From UBA1413 sp964472165 (GTDB lineage: Bacteria > Bacteroidota > Bacteroidia > Bacteroidales > Prolixibacteraceae): a stretch of DNA of 36,369 bases. Below are positions 7,696 through 17,037 of the stretch, one piece after another (the first letter of the stretch is position 1; every line of letters begins with the position of its first letter). The position numbers and the translations under genes were made by a program. The DNA lies in NCBI GenBank assembly GCA_964472165.1, contig CAYYJE010000022.1, forward strand, positions 1 to 36,369, given 5' to 3'. Below the pieces are notes generated by a model. The model was not told the origin of the DNA, made no database searches, and saw nothing but the letters and a program-made list of their open reading frames with translations.

Positions 7696-8961
7696 ATGAA
7701 CAAATATGTAAAATACGGAATCTATTTTTTGATTGCGGGTATTGTTGTCAATCACCTGTTCCGACTGGTCTTTCATTCCATCCCTGTAGACAAGCTTATC
7801 ATGGGATCCGATCCGGTGGGTTATTATCAGTACTTGCCCACTTTCTTCCTCGAGGACTGGGATAGATTCAATTACCTTCCATGGTCGATTTCGTTTGGAG
7901 AGACCAAGTGGCTGAGTGTTTTTACCTGTGGAGTGGCCATTCTCTGGAGCCCTTTCTTTCTTTTGGGTCACTTTTTCACACTCTTTCTCGGTTATGAAGC
8001 CAACGGGTGGGGCAATATCTATTTCGGTTTCATTCTGGTTGCCGCTTTGTTTTATGTGTATGTGGGTCTTGTTTTCCTTTACAAGTTCCTCCTTGCATAC
8101 TTCGATTCAAAAAATGCACTGAGAACCACCATTTTGTTGTTCATAGCCACCAACGTTTTTTATTACACCACCATTTTAGGCACAGGAATGGCACATGCCT
8201 ACTCCTTTTCTCTGATCTCTGTTTTTTTATATTATGTACAGCAATTCTACAGGCAACCCTCCCTCAGGCATGTGATCCTGTTTTCCATGCCACTCTCAAT
8301 GGCAGTTCTGATCAGACCCACAAACGTCATTGCCTATCTTTTCGTATTACTGTATGATGTGTGTACCGTGGGTGATCTAAAGGAAAGATTTCTATACTGG
8401 TTTAAAAATTACAAATACCTGCTTGCCATGGTGTTGACCGGGTTTGTGGTTTTCATTCCCCAGATGCTATACTGGCATGAAGTGACCGGGAAATTCATTT
8501 TCTATTCCTACCAGAATTTTGGATTTTCAAACTGGCTGACCCCGAAGTTCGGGGTAGTCCTGTTCGGCAAATTTAATGGCTGGATAACCTATACTCCCCT
8601 GGTAGTTTTTGCTTTGTACGGACTTTTTTGCCTCTTGCGGAAAAAAGCATTGCACAGCATTGCCACGTTGGTTGTGCTGATCTGTGCGGTATATATCAAT
8701 GCCAGCTGGTGGGTTCCCACTTTCTCTGCCGCACTGGGACAAAGGGCTATGATCGACTTTCTGCCGTTTATTGCAATTCCTCTTGCCTGGTCACTGCAAA
8801 AGATAAACCTTTCATCCCGGAAATGGAAAATTTTCTTTCTGGCCATCCTCGTGGTCATCATCTACTTCAATGTCCAGTTCTCGTTTCGCTATGATCCCGT
8901 CATGTGGTGGGAACCCCCGTTTACCTGGTCCAAGTTTTTTAAATATGTCTGGTTCGGTTGA
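7696..8961 (+). CDS. Polytopic membrane protein, GT-C-like
   Basis: 421 residues with about ten to eleven hydrophobic segments, the first at 5-25. Between the first and second lies a short polar loop, IMGSDPVGYYQYLPTFF, with an acidic residue placed as in GT-C enzymes that use polyprenyl-phosphate sugars. A second loop has WWVPTFSAALGQRAMIDFLPF. I do not recognise a named family with certainty. Position after a GT2 and a methyltransferase supports a glycosyltransferase or glycan-linked role. Its last 73 bp overlap, tail to tail, the opposite gene ending at 8889; both reading frames look complete. Confidence 0.72.
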   Translation: MNKYVKYGIYFLIAGIVVNHLFRLVFHSIPVDKLIMGSDPVGYYQYLPTFFLEDWDRFNYLPWSISFGETKWLSVFTCGVAILWSPFFLLGHFFTLFLGYEANGWGNIYFGFILVAALFYVYVGLVFLYKFLLAYFDSKNALRTTILLFIATNVFYYTTILGTGMAHAYSFSLISVFLYYVQQFYRQPSLRHVILFSMPLSMAVLIRPTNVIAYLFVLLYDVCTVGDLKERFLYWFKNYKYLLAMVLTGFVVFIPQMLYWHEVTGKFIFYSYQNFGFSNWLTPKFGVVLFGKFNGWITYTPLVVFALYGLFCLLRKKALHSIATLVVLICAVYINASWWVPTFSAALGQRAMIDFLPFIAIPLAWSLQKINLSSRKWKIFFLAILVVIIYFNVQFSFRYDPVMWWEPPFTWSKFFKYVWFG

Positions 8962-10559
8962 GTGACAGTTACTTTCAGGATCGTTTCATCGCTGTAATCA
9001 TTGTGGTAAAGCGTGTCTGTTACAAATCCGATGCCGGGAGAAGCAATTTTGGCAAGGTCTTCGAACAATTGTTCTCCTATCGTTTGGGAATGAAGGTACA
9101 CGTAAAACGGGGCTGAATTTTCATTAATCGCCGGTGATGCACCCCACGAATTCAGGGAGCGGTCCCAGCTTTGATAAATCCATGAATTGGGATATAATCC
9201 GGCAAAATGGCGGGTATAGGTCTCTTTTTGCTTGCCTGCATAAGCTCCAGTGAACATCATGGCATATTCGACAAAGGCTCCCCCGTAATAGGAGGAGGCA
9301 ATGATTCTGTTTGCACCGGCGGGGAGCGTGGAAGCAAATTGCAAGGTTTTGTACTTGTTGTCCACGTCCCTTGAGATTTGAATGGTCTTTAACGGGATCA
9401 GCGCCAACTGGGTGGAGAGCAGATAGAGTGCTGTGAAAAAATAAACTAGCCCGGAAAAGGTTTTGTGATATTTCCATTGATTGGGGAGAACCATTTTAAC
9501 GGCAAGCAGGAGTATCAGGGGAAAAAGGTACAAGGCCATGATGAAATACCGGTACTCGAAGTGTTTTCCGACCATGAAGAGCAACAGTGCGATTACCGCA
9601 AGCACTCCCGCACCAAGCTTCAATAAGGAGCGATCTTTTCTGTGAAGGATGACGCGGATGATAAAAATGACGGCAAAAATAGCCAACACATGGAAATAGA
9701 ATTTGTTGCTGTTGTAGATTTCTGTGATATTGGGCCCAAATGTATCCCAGTCGATGAAGTTTTTTTCTCCTTCGCCATGTTGTCCGCTGAAGAAAAGAAG
9801 CCTTTTGATCCAGTGCCAGAACCGGCTTATCTGGAGTGTGACCGGCAAAGCCATCAGGAAAAATGAGGAAAGCGCAGTTGCGAGGTAAAGGATGTGGCGT
9901 TTCTTCAGGACAAAAAGTGGAAGAAGCCACAGCGGGAAAAATGTCAGTTTGACACTGAGACCGAAGCCTGCGATGAGACCTGCGATAATCGCGGTTTTCT
10001 TTCCGTCGGAATCCTCATAATTCTCTACCCACAGGATAAAGCATATCATCATGACGACCGGCAGGATGAGGAATGCCTCAGGGGCAAACCTGCTCAGATT
10101 GTCGAGGGACAGCTGTGAAATAAAAGGTGCCGACTGAACAAGGAAAGCCAGTGACACCTGTCTGGTCAGCCGGAAAACAAAAGCGCCGGTACCCAGAAGA
10201 AAGAGTGAAGTCAGTGTCAGCAGAACCAGGTTGGCAATTTTGAGATACAATTCCGAATTGAGAATGGCATCGTCGATAATCCCGTTTTCAGGTTGTCTGA
10301 TCAGATGGGTTGCCTTAAAGGAAAGCGCAACCACATATTGCAATGGGGTAGCCGGATTGTCGATGTGTCCGATCAGAAAATGGCCCCGGGCAAGTGAAAG
10401 GCCGGAGATAAAATAGATGTATTCGGAATCTACCGAGCGTACATAATAGGTGCCCGAAAGCTTGTTGAAATAGAATCCCAGGAAAAGGTAGAGTACGGGA
10501 ATAACAATCAACAAGAGCCTGAAATGCTTCGACCAGCTGTTAACGATTAGATTTTTCAT
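8889..10559 (-). CDS. Polytopic membrane protein with C-terminal soluble domain, GT-C-like
   Basis: 556 residues. The first hydrophobic helix (about 12-32) is followed by a loop with VRSVDSEYIYFISGLSLARG and GHIDNPATPLQY, acidic motifs like those in the first extracytoplasmic loop of GT-C transferases. About ten membrane segments run to roughly residue 410. The last 140 residues are polar and probably extracytoplasmic (ASTLPAGANRIIASSYYGG, LYPNSWIYQSW). Start is the ATG at 10559, 19 nt after the preceding gene; the ORF is open to 10610 but that overlaps the neighbour. Fourth gene of a minus-strand set (13708, 11991, 10579, 8889). Its 3' end overlaps the convergent gene by 73 bp. Confidence 0.73.
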   Translation of the reverse strand: MKNLIVNSWSKHFRLLLIVIPVLYLFLGFYFNKLSGTYYVRSVDSEYIYFISGLSLARGHFLIGHIDNPATPLQYVVALSFKATHLIRQPENGIIDDAILNSELYLKIANLVLLTLTSLFLLGTGAFVFRLTRQVSLAFLVQSAPFISQLSLDNLSRFAPEAFLILPVVMMICFILWVENYEDSDGKKTAIIAGLIAGFGLSVKLTFFPLWLLPLFVLKKRHILYLATALSSFFLMALPVTLQISRFWHWIKRLLFFSGQHGEGEKNFIDWDTFGPNITEIYNSNKFYFHVLAIFAVIFIIRVILHRKDRSLLKLGAGVLAVIALLLFMVGKHFEYRYFIMALYLFPLILLLAVKMVLPNQWKYHKTFSGLVYFFTALYLLSTQLALIPLKTIQISRDVDNKYKTLQFASTLPAGANRIIASSYYGGAFVEYAMMFTGAYAGKQKETYTRHFAGLYPNSWIYQSWDRSLNSWGASPAINENSAPFYVYLHSQTIGEQLFEDLAKIASPGIGFVTDTLYHNDYSDETILKVTVTQPNQTYLKNLDQVNGGSHHMTGS

Positions 10560-10578
10560 GGGTTGAGTGAAAATGTGG

Positions 10579-11976
10579 TTAAGGTTTGTACCAGATCTCT
10601 CCAAAGGCATGTTTGTTCCGGAATTCTTTTTTGACCGGAAAAAGTTGTTTCACGAGGTCCATGGTTTCGGCCGATTCCACTGCGGTTGATTCGGTGATGA
10701 AGATCCTGGCTTTTTCCAGTTCCTTCCGGTCCTGAATATGCGTAAAGCCTTCCCCTGAAAGATATCCGAGCCGGGTATCCCTTAAGTTGAAGGCCATGTT
10801 GAAACTACTGGATACGGGTTCATTTTGCCATCCGTTTTTTTCGCAGAAATCCACCATCCCGCGGTGAAGTTCAATGACTTCCACAAAGCCAAGGTCGCTG
10901 TCGGCATTCTTTTTCAGGGTGAGGCTGCAATACAGGGGGATAGCGCTCAATAACCCTGCAGCCACGATGTGGGTGATCTGAGAACCTGTTTTAATCTGGG
11001 AAATGGCGATTCCTGCTGCAATGATGAACATCGTCATGGTCCCCAGCATATACCGCTGTGTGTAAAAATTGAGGGCTGAAAAGGCCATGAAAAGGGCGGA
11101 CATTATGGCAATCATTGTGAGAATCCTGAGATTTGCAATTTTTTTACCGGAAAGAGCCAGGTAAAAGAGTGCGATCATCAAAGCCAGTGAAACAGCCCAT
11201 CTTCCGTATTCGATAAAAACCATGGAGAGGGCAGTTTTCAGTTTCATAACAATGAAGTACTTTTCGAACTGGATATGGCCGACATGCTCGGAATAGAAAA
11301 AGGTTCCGAATTTGATGTAGTGGAGGATCAGCCAGATGCCATAAATTACGAGAGGTACCGACAGCAGAACAAGGTCGGCCGCATAGATGGTTTTTTCCCT
11401 TTTCCGGTCAAGATTGGACAACAGGTGCCAGAGCAGAAAGAACAGCGCAAAAACCAGGGATGTCTCTTTGGTCAGTATCATCAGGGAGGCTGCCACTGCA
11501 TAAAGGGCATATTTCTTTGACAGGTACATGTCGAAAGAGACCAGCAACAGAAAAGCCAGCAGCATTTCGGGGAGCAGGAATGTGGCCTGGGCGAGAAAAA
11601 GGGATTGGACGGCCAACAGGGTGATTGTCAGGTTTCCGGCAGCGACTCCACCCGTTTTTCGTGCGAAATTCCAGGCATAGAAAAGAAGCCCCAATGAAAT
11701 GAGCAGGGGAAGTAACCTGGCAAATATAAGCGATCCGGGGAGGACCGACATCCAGGATGATGCCAGAAAGAAAAAGAAGAGAGGGTGTCCTTTGCCCTCG
11801 TCCAGTGAAAGTGTTCCGGGCAGCAATCCGGGACCATTCTCCACCATCCTGGAAATTGCGGGGAAGTACGACCAGGCCTCGTCCCAAAAGTAGGGCAGGG
11901 AGAGGTGAGCGGATTTGAAAATTGCAAATGCCACCAGGACAAAAACGAAATAGTACTTGGCTGAATCTCTTAACAT
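10579..11976 (-). CDS. GT39/ArnT-like membrane glycosyltransferase
   Basis: 465 residues with about ten to eleven membrane segments. The first loop carries LPYFWDEAWSYFPAI, the Asp-Glu pair that marks the PMT/ArnT superfamily (PF13231-like), followed by GKGHPLFFFFLASSWM, corresponding to the usual HPPL-type segment. These enzymes take a sugar from a polyprenyl-phosphate donor and add it to a lipid, glycan or protein outside the cytoplasmic membrane. The C-terminal 110 residues are soluble (GMVDFCEKNGWQNEPV). Start is the ATG at 11976, 14 nt after the preceding gene; the ORF is open to 12018. The best-supported GT-C member of the island. Confidence 0.82.
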   Translation of the reverse strand: MLRDSAKYYFVFVLVAFAIFKSAHLSLPYFWDEAWSYFPAISRMVENGPGLLPGTLSLDEGKGHPLFFFFLASSWMSVLPGSLIFARLLPLLISLGLLFYAWNFARKTGGVAAGNLTITLLAVQSLFLAQATFLLPEMLLAFLLLVSFDMYLSKKYALYAVAASLMILTKETSLVFALFFLLWHLLSNLDRKREKTIYAADLVLLSVPLVIYGIWLILHYIKFGTFFYSEHVGHIQFEKYFIVMKLKTALSMVFIEYGRWAVSLALMIALFYLALSGKKIANLRILTMIAIMSALFMAFSALNFYTQRYMLGTMTMFIIAAGIAISQIKTGSQITHIVAAGLLSAIPLYCSLTLKKNADSDLGFVEVIELHRGMVDFCEKNGWQNEPVSSSFNMAFNLRDTRLGYLSGEGFTHIQDRKELEKARIFITESTAVESAETMDLVKQLFPVKKEFRNKHAFGEIWYKP

Positions 11977-11990
11977 GTTCCGGTGAATTG

Positions 11991-13628
11991 TTAACGGTTT
12001 AGTGTATATAAGGTGCAAAAATCATTCTGGTGCTTTATGGTGTAGCTTTTCGCGAGGATTTCGCGCTGACAGGCAGGTACAAGGGCTTCAATCTGAGAAG
12101 GCATGCAGGTGAGGAGGACGTTTTCCACAGGCCTGACATCTCCTTCAAGGCTTGTGATTGCAAAAATCTCAGGGTCAACGGGGTTTATGTATTTTTCGCA
12201 GGCTGCTTTTTTGTTCTCCACACCCCAGTCGTTCAGGAAACCGATTTGGTAGCGGCTTGTGTTCCACCTGACCGGAAACCATGCGAGACCGGCCTCATAG
12301 TTTTCAAGGACAACCACAGGGTGGTCGGTGCCTGCGTATCCTGAGGTGTGCGCATGCAGCCAGTTGTCGTGGTAATTGAGCGTGAGAAGCAGGGTGTTGG
12401 GCTCAGCCTTTTTGACTGCTTCCTTCATCAGCTCAATTTCCCCTGAAAGAGCACCGATGTTATTGTGGTACATATTTGTGAAAACAATATGAAAAAAGAG
12501 AATAAAGGCAAAGGCCAGTGCGTGGATCCATCCCGGATATTTCAGTATCGCCAGCCAGGTTATCAGAAAAAGAAAGAAGAAGAGAATGAGACGTTCGGTC
12601 AGCAGAATGGCATTGGGCAACAGCAGATAAAGCAGGAGAAATCCCATCGAGAAGAGAAACCACAACAGGGGTGCAATCTTCCATGTTCCGGAAACGAGGA
12701 GGTTGTCTCCTCTTTTCATAGCTGATTTTTTCAACCAGAGGACGGAATGAGTGACAACCATCAGCAGGAAAAGCAGGAAAAGCAGGCGGGTATAAATTTT
12801 CCAGGGTGCACCTGTACCGAGTGCCAGCAAGGGTCTGATGTCGGCAATCCACTGAAACAACTGGTCAAGGTCAGGCCGAGGTGCCTCGTGTACGGAATCA
12901 ACCCTGCCCATGTATAGCATTGTGAGTATCAGCGAAGGCAATGCAGCTAAAGCAATTCTAAGCGTATTGCGTGTATGTTTTCCGATGTCCGGAAAAAGGA
13001 GTCCCCCTTCCGGATTCTGCCTGACAGATCTGGTCAATGAAAGGATCAGAACCACTGCCAGCGAGACTAAAAAGGGGAGTAAGTGAGAAAACCAGGTGCA
13101 AAGGAATAGAAATGCAAGAAAAATGATTTCTCTGAGGCGGACTGTATCGCAGTATTTGTAACAATACCAGACAGTTAGAAATAAGAAGAGAATTCCGAAT
13201 GAAAAATTGAAAAAACCGAAGTAAAAAATCTGATTATGAACAAAAAGGATCATAAGCCATGAGAAGATCCTGTTTTCGGGGGCAAGGTGCAAAACCAGCT
13301 TTCTGAAAATGACAGGAGTAAAAAACAAATAGATGAACAATACGGCTTTTTCAGTAAGATAAGCGGGAAGGAAAGAACTGAACAGGGCAAACAAAAAATG
13401 ACTGGTCCAGTTGGGTACCGGAAAATTGTTGATCTGAAATAAATCATGAAAGAGCGGATTATCTCCGGTAATCAGGTTCCTCAGAATTATGCCGCTGTAT
13501 AAATGTGCGGGGCCATCGAGCGTGACGAAATAAGGATGTGAAAACAGGGGGATGATTCCTGCCAAAAGCATCAGATAAAAAAGGAGGGTTTCAAGGTTTC
13601 TGACTATTTTCAACGATAAAAAATTCAT
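11991..13628 (-). CDS. Large polytopic membrane protein, GT-C-like
   Basis: 545 residues with about eleven to twelve membrane segments and a C-terminal soluble region of about 130 residues (LLLTLNYHDNWLHAHTSGYAG, VVLENYEAGLAWFPVRW). The first loop has FVTLDGPAHLYSG, an acidic motif repeated in many Bacteroidota membrane proteins near glycosyltransferases. I do not recognise a named family; the GT-C-like call rests on topology, the loop-1 Asp and the neighbours. Start is the ATG at 13628; an open extension to 13700 is not needed. Co-directional with the GT2 gene upstream (79 nt) and the ArnT-like gene downstream (14 nt). Confidence 0.72.
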   Translation of the reverse strand: MNFLSLKIVRNLETLLFYLMLLAGIIPLFSHPYFVTLDGPAHLYSGIILRNLITGDNPLFHDLFQINNFPVPNWTSHFLFALFSSFLPAYLTEKAVLFIYLFFTPVIFRKLVLHLAPENRIFSWLMILFVHNQIFYFGFFNFSFGILFLFLTVWYCYKYCDTVRLREIIFLAFLFLCTWFSHLLPFLVSLAVVLILSLTRSVRQNPEGGLLFPDIGKHTRNTLRIALAALPSLILTMLYMGRVDSVHEAPRPDLDQLFQWIADIRPLLALGTGAPWKIYTRLLFLLFLLMVVTHSVLWLKKSAMKRGDNLLVSGTWKIAPLLWFLFSMGFLLLYLLLPNAILLTERLILFFFLFLITWLAILKYPGWIHALAFAFILFFHIVFTNMYHNNIGALSGEIELMKEAVKKAEPNTLLLTLNYHDNWLHAHTSGYAGTDHPVVVLENYEAGLAWFPVRWNTSRYQIGFLNDWGVENKKAACEKYINPVDPEIFAITSLEGDVRPVENVLLTCMPSQIEALVPACQREILAKSYTIKHQNDFCTLYTLNR

Positions 13629-13707
13629 CACGGCATGTTTTGATGGATGATTCGGTGGTATCGACAGGTTGGTTGTGAACGTGATTTTAAGGCGCACCAA
13701 TGACTGG

Positions 13708-14649
13708 CTAAACTGGCAAATCAGACTCTTCGATCAGGTACAACGGCCTTCTTTTCTGTTCATCAAAAAGATGTCCTACGTAAATTCCGATGATCCCGAT
13801 CATGAAGAAAAGAATTGTGAAACTTATACTCATGAAGAGCACAATCGTGGTATAACCCGAAGGCGGGGTTTCTCCAAAAAAATAGACGTACAAGCTATAG
13901 ATTCCGAGTGCCAGTGAAAAGATGGCGAACACAATCCCGAACCATATCCCCAGAAACAGGGGAGCCTTTGTAAAGGAGGTCACTGCCTGGAAGGTGAGTG
14001 AAACCAGTTTTTTAAAGGAGTATTTGGTTTTACCTGCTTTACGGGCAGGTGCAATGAACTCCAGGGTGGTCTTTTTAAAACCGATGGTTTGAATCAGTGC
14101 ACGGAGAAAACGGTTTCGTTCCCGGTACCTGGTTCTCAGTATTAATGCAACCTGTTTTGATATCAGAAAGAAGTCTGAAGCATTTCCCGCCAGTTCCTGA
14201 CCCGATACTCTGCTCAGAAACGGGTAAAACAGGGATGACAGAATCCGACCTATCCCCTTGTTGCCTTCATTCCTGCTTCTGACCATGTTGATGATTTCAT
14301 AACCCCTCTCAAAGGTTTCGGCCATTTGCGGAATCAGTGAAAGCGGGTGTTGAAGATCAGCATCCATACAAATAACCGCATCGCCTCCTGAATGGTCGAT
14401 GCCGGCAATCATCGCGGATTCATGACCGAAATTGCGTGAAAAACGGATCAGATGAGCTTTGCTATGCAAATTTCTGAACGAAGAACAAAAGGTCCTGATC
14501 AGCTTGCTGCTGTTGTCACTGCTGCCATCGTCGACAAAAATCCATTCTGTTTCATGAGATACATTCCCGGACAGCTCTGAAATTTCCTGAAAAACCTGCG
14601 GAAGGATTTCTTCTTCGTTGTAAACCGATAGAACAACCGATATTTTCAC
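13708..14649 (-). CDS. GT2 glycosyltransferase with C-terminal membrane helices (GtrB/ArnC-like)
   Basis: 313 residues. The GT-A domain has SVVLSVYNEEEILPQVF, FVDDGSSDNS and CMDADLQHPLSLIPQM, the signature of polyprenyl-phosphate glucosyl, arabinosyl or mannosyl synthases. RKAGKTKYSFKKLVSL precedes two C-terminal membrane helices (about 230-255 and 270-295). The predicted product, a polyprenyl-phosphate sugar, would feed the GT-C-like genes that follow. I choose the GTG at 14649, giving the family-like start (M)KISVVLSVYNEEE; the alternative TTG at 14667 adds six residues. The divergent gene starts at 14724. A near-match -7 element (TATATTTA) lies at 14681-14688. Confidence 0.88.
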   Translation of the reverse strand: MKISVVLSVYNEEEILPQVFQEISELSGNVSHETEWIFVDDGSSDNSSKLIRTFCSSFRNLHSKAHLIRFSRNFGHESAMIAGIDHSGGDAVICMDADLQHPLSLIPQMAETFERGYEIINMVRSRNEGNKGIGRILSSLFYPFLSRVSGQELAGNASDFFLISKQVALILRTRYRERNRFLRALIQTIGFKKTTLEFIAPARKAGKTKYSFKKLVSLTFQAVTSFTKAPLFLGIWFGIVFAIFSLALGIYSLYVYFFGETPPSGYTTIVLFMSISFTILFFMIGIIGIYVGHLFDEQKRRPLYLIEESDLPV

Positions 14650-14723
14650 TCGATAATTATTTAGCAAGGTAAAAACTTTGTAAATATAGCTTATTTTGCA
14701 GATGAATATCTATACCCTTTGCC

Positions 14724-17030
14724 ATGAAGAACAGGCTTTACGGAATACTTTTATCATTGATTCTTTCTCTTTTTATCGTGTTGCTTTTTTTCGGCAACAC
14801 CATTCTGAACCTTGATAAAAGGTATTTTACAGCTTCTGGAGACGGGTTTAAAGCCTATTATTGTGCACTTTACCATGTGAAGTACGACACCGTCAATTCC
14901 CTGTCGGGAGGGATGAATTATCCCTTCGGTGAACTGATTGCCTACACCGACAGTCAGCCATTGATTTCCAACATGGCAAGGCTTCTGAACCGGTTGTTTT
15001 CATGGCAGGGTGAATGGGTGATCGGGGCGATTAACGGGGCTATGCTGTTGGCTTTTGTTCTGGGGGCTCTTTTTATATTTTTGATTCTTTTTGATTTGGG
15101 TGTGGCGTGGTGGTTTGGTGCGCTTGCCGCGGTGGGAATCTCCATGTTGTCGCCCCAGGTGGCAAGATTTGGGGGGCATTACTCACTTTCCTGGCTGGTT
15201 TGGATCCCTGCCCTGATCTACTGGATCATGCGGTTTGACAAATCCAGGTCGTGGATATTTACGATATTGATCGGGCTGACCACATTCCTGGCGGGCAAAA
15301 TGCACATGTATTTTCTGGGATTTGCCGGATTTATAATTGGTGGCTATTGGATCTGGAGGTTTCTGCGATACAGGAAATCCGGAAGCTTCTGGTATCGCGA
15401 CCTTTTGAACTTCTTCCTTCAGTTTTTGCTGCCGGTGATGATTCTGCAGGCGATGATTCTTGTGCAGGACGAAATGGTCGACAGGACGGCTTTCCCCTAC
15501 GGTTTTGAAATTTACAGGGCGCATCCTGCAGGCGTATTCCTGCCATCAGGGAAACCCTGGACCTTTGTGCCGCGATTTATCACCGTATTCAGTCACCTGA
15601 GCTGGGAGTCCCTGTCATACATTGGAATCCCGGCGGTGTCGGGTATTTTGGCTGCTTTTGTGTTATGGATCAGACGGACTGTGAAGAAAATTCGCCCGGA
15701 AGCCAGGAATGAATTTACAGTGATGTCTTTAATGACAGTGATCTCCGTGGCTGCTCTTCTCTTTTCTTTTGGCATTCCTTTTATTTTTGGTCTGGAAGCA
15801 CTTGCCGACCATATAGGCCCGGTAAGGCAGCTCAGGGCATTGGGCAGGTTTGCCTGGCTTTTTTATTATGTGGTCAATATGCTTGTATTTGCTGCCCTTT
15901 ACAGGAAGGCATTCCTCAGCCCGGCCAGCTTACACTGGAAGATTATTGCCGGCCTGGCTTTTCTGCTGCTGTTTTATGAGGGTTATTGGAATATGGAAGG
16001 GAATACCCGTGAGATCAATAACCGGATCGTTGAACTGGAGGACCATGAAAATGCCCTGGTTGAGAATCAATGGGTACACGAAATAAAACCTGAAGATTAC
16101 AGCGCGATCATTCCTGTTCCCTATTTTCACGTGGGATCGGAAAGTATCTGGATTGACGGGGGACACCAATCCCGGGAAACTACCATGCTCGTTTCACTGA
16201 AAACAGGATTACCCACTACCGGTGTGGAACTAAGCAGGACATCAATAAGCCAGACTTTTTTGAACTACGCGCTCTTTAAGGAACCTCTGCAGCGACTCGA
16301 AGTGGCTGACTTCCTTCCTGATGAGAAACCATTCCTGGTTTTGTTGATGAAAGATTACACGCTTACAGAATCTGAGCAATGGCTGCTCAAGGGGGCCAAG
16401 CCTGTTTTGGCGACAGACCGCTTTAGTTTTCTGAGTCTTCCCGTAGGGACAATCCGCAACCTTCATGAAACATGGAGACTGAAAATTTTCAATCAGTTTG
16501 ACAATACCCGGCTTTTTCAACGGAATAACTTCCTGGTTTCTGATTCCCTTTCCTGGTTCATGGTAAAATCATTTGATGAAAATCCGACTGACAAAAGCTA
16601 CCATGGAACGGGAGCTTTTACCTTTTCTTCCCGAAAATGGGCTGTGGCATGGTCCGATACGCTTAAAAACGTGCCTGCAGGGAAAAATCTGATCCTGGGA
16701 TTCTGGATACGGGATTATCAAAAAGATGCCTGTTTGAGGACCAATCTGGAGCTGTTCCAGAAAAACAGTGTGACGGGAGAGTCAACCAGTTACCTCTTTG
16801 CCGATCTTTTTCACCATATCAAAGCTTTCAGCGGCAATTGGGCACTGATTGAGCTGGATTTCAGCACCCATTCGGAGAATGAAGTGATACAGCTTTCATT
16901 TCTTAACAAAGTGCTTCCGAAAGCTGATATCGTCCTCGATGAATTGTTGGTCAGGGAGAAGGGTACTGATATTTGGACTGACGAGGGAAAATATCTTTAT
17001 AAAAATGGAAGGAAATTCACAAGGAGATAA
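14724..17030 (+). CDS. Very large GT-C-like membrane protein with C-terminal beta-sandwich-like domain
   Basis: 768 residues. A signal-anchor helix (5-27) precedes a loop with TASGDGFKAYYCALYHV and GGMNYPFGELIAYTDSQP, acidic motifs like those in loop 1 of GT-C transferases. About ten to eleven membrane segments follow to roughly residue 430. Residues 430-590 are soluble. Residues about 600-760 look like a jelly-roll ligand-binding domain (SYHGTGAFTFSSRKW, GKNLILGFWIRD, KADIVLDELLVRE), which suggests glycan binding outside the membrane. No named family is recognised with certainty. It is divergent from the GT2 gene at 14649 and ends 7 bp from the convergent GT2 at 17038. Confidence 0.74.
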   Translation: MKNRLYGILLSLILSLFIVLLFFGNTILNLDKRYFTASGDGFKAYYCALYHVKYDTVNSLSGGMNYPFGELIAYTDSQPLISNMARLLNRLFSWQGEWVIGAINGAMLLAFVLGALFIFLILFDLGVAWWFGALAAVGISMLSPQVARFGGHYSLSWLVWIPALIYWIMRFDKSRSWIFTILIGLTTFLAGKMHMYFLGFAGFIIGGYWIWRFLRYRKSGSFWYRDLLNFFLQFLLPVMILQAMILVQDEMVDRTAFPYGFEIYRAHPAGVFLPSGKPWTFVPRFITVFSHLSWESLSYIGIPAVSGILAAFVLWIRRTVKKIRPEARNEFTVMSLMTVISVAALLFSFGIPFIFGLEALADHIGPVRQLRALGRFAWLFYYVVNMLVFAALYRKAFLSPASLHWKIIAGLAFLLLFYEGYWNMEGNTREINNRIVELEDHENALVENQWVHEIKPEDYSAIIPVPYFHVGSESIWIDGGHQSRETTMLVSLKTGLPTTGVELSRTSISQTFLNYALFKEPLQRLEVADFLPDEKPFLVLLMKDYTLTESEQWLLKGAKPVLATDRFSFLSLPVGTIRNLHETWRLKIFNQFDNTRLFQRNNFLVSDSLSWFMVKSFDENPTDKSYHGTGAFTFSSRKWAVAWSDTLKNVPAGKNLILGFWIRDYQKDACLRTNLELFQKNSVTGESTSYLFADLFHHIKAFSGNWALIELDFSTHSENEVIQLSFLNKVLPKADIVLDELLVREKGTDIWTDEGKYLYKNGRKFTRR

Positions 17031-17037
17031 TTCCGGA

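Noticed and set aside
14692..14698. TATTTTG before the gene at 14724
   Set aside because: One base short of TAnnTTTG, and the TTTG upstream is only 11 nt away, so it is not called as a promoter.
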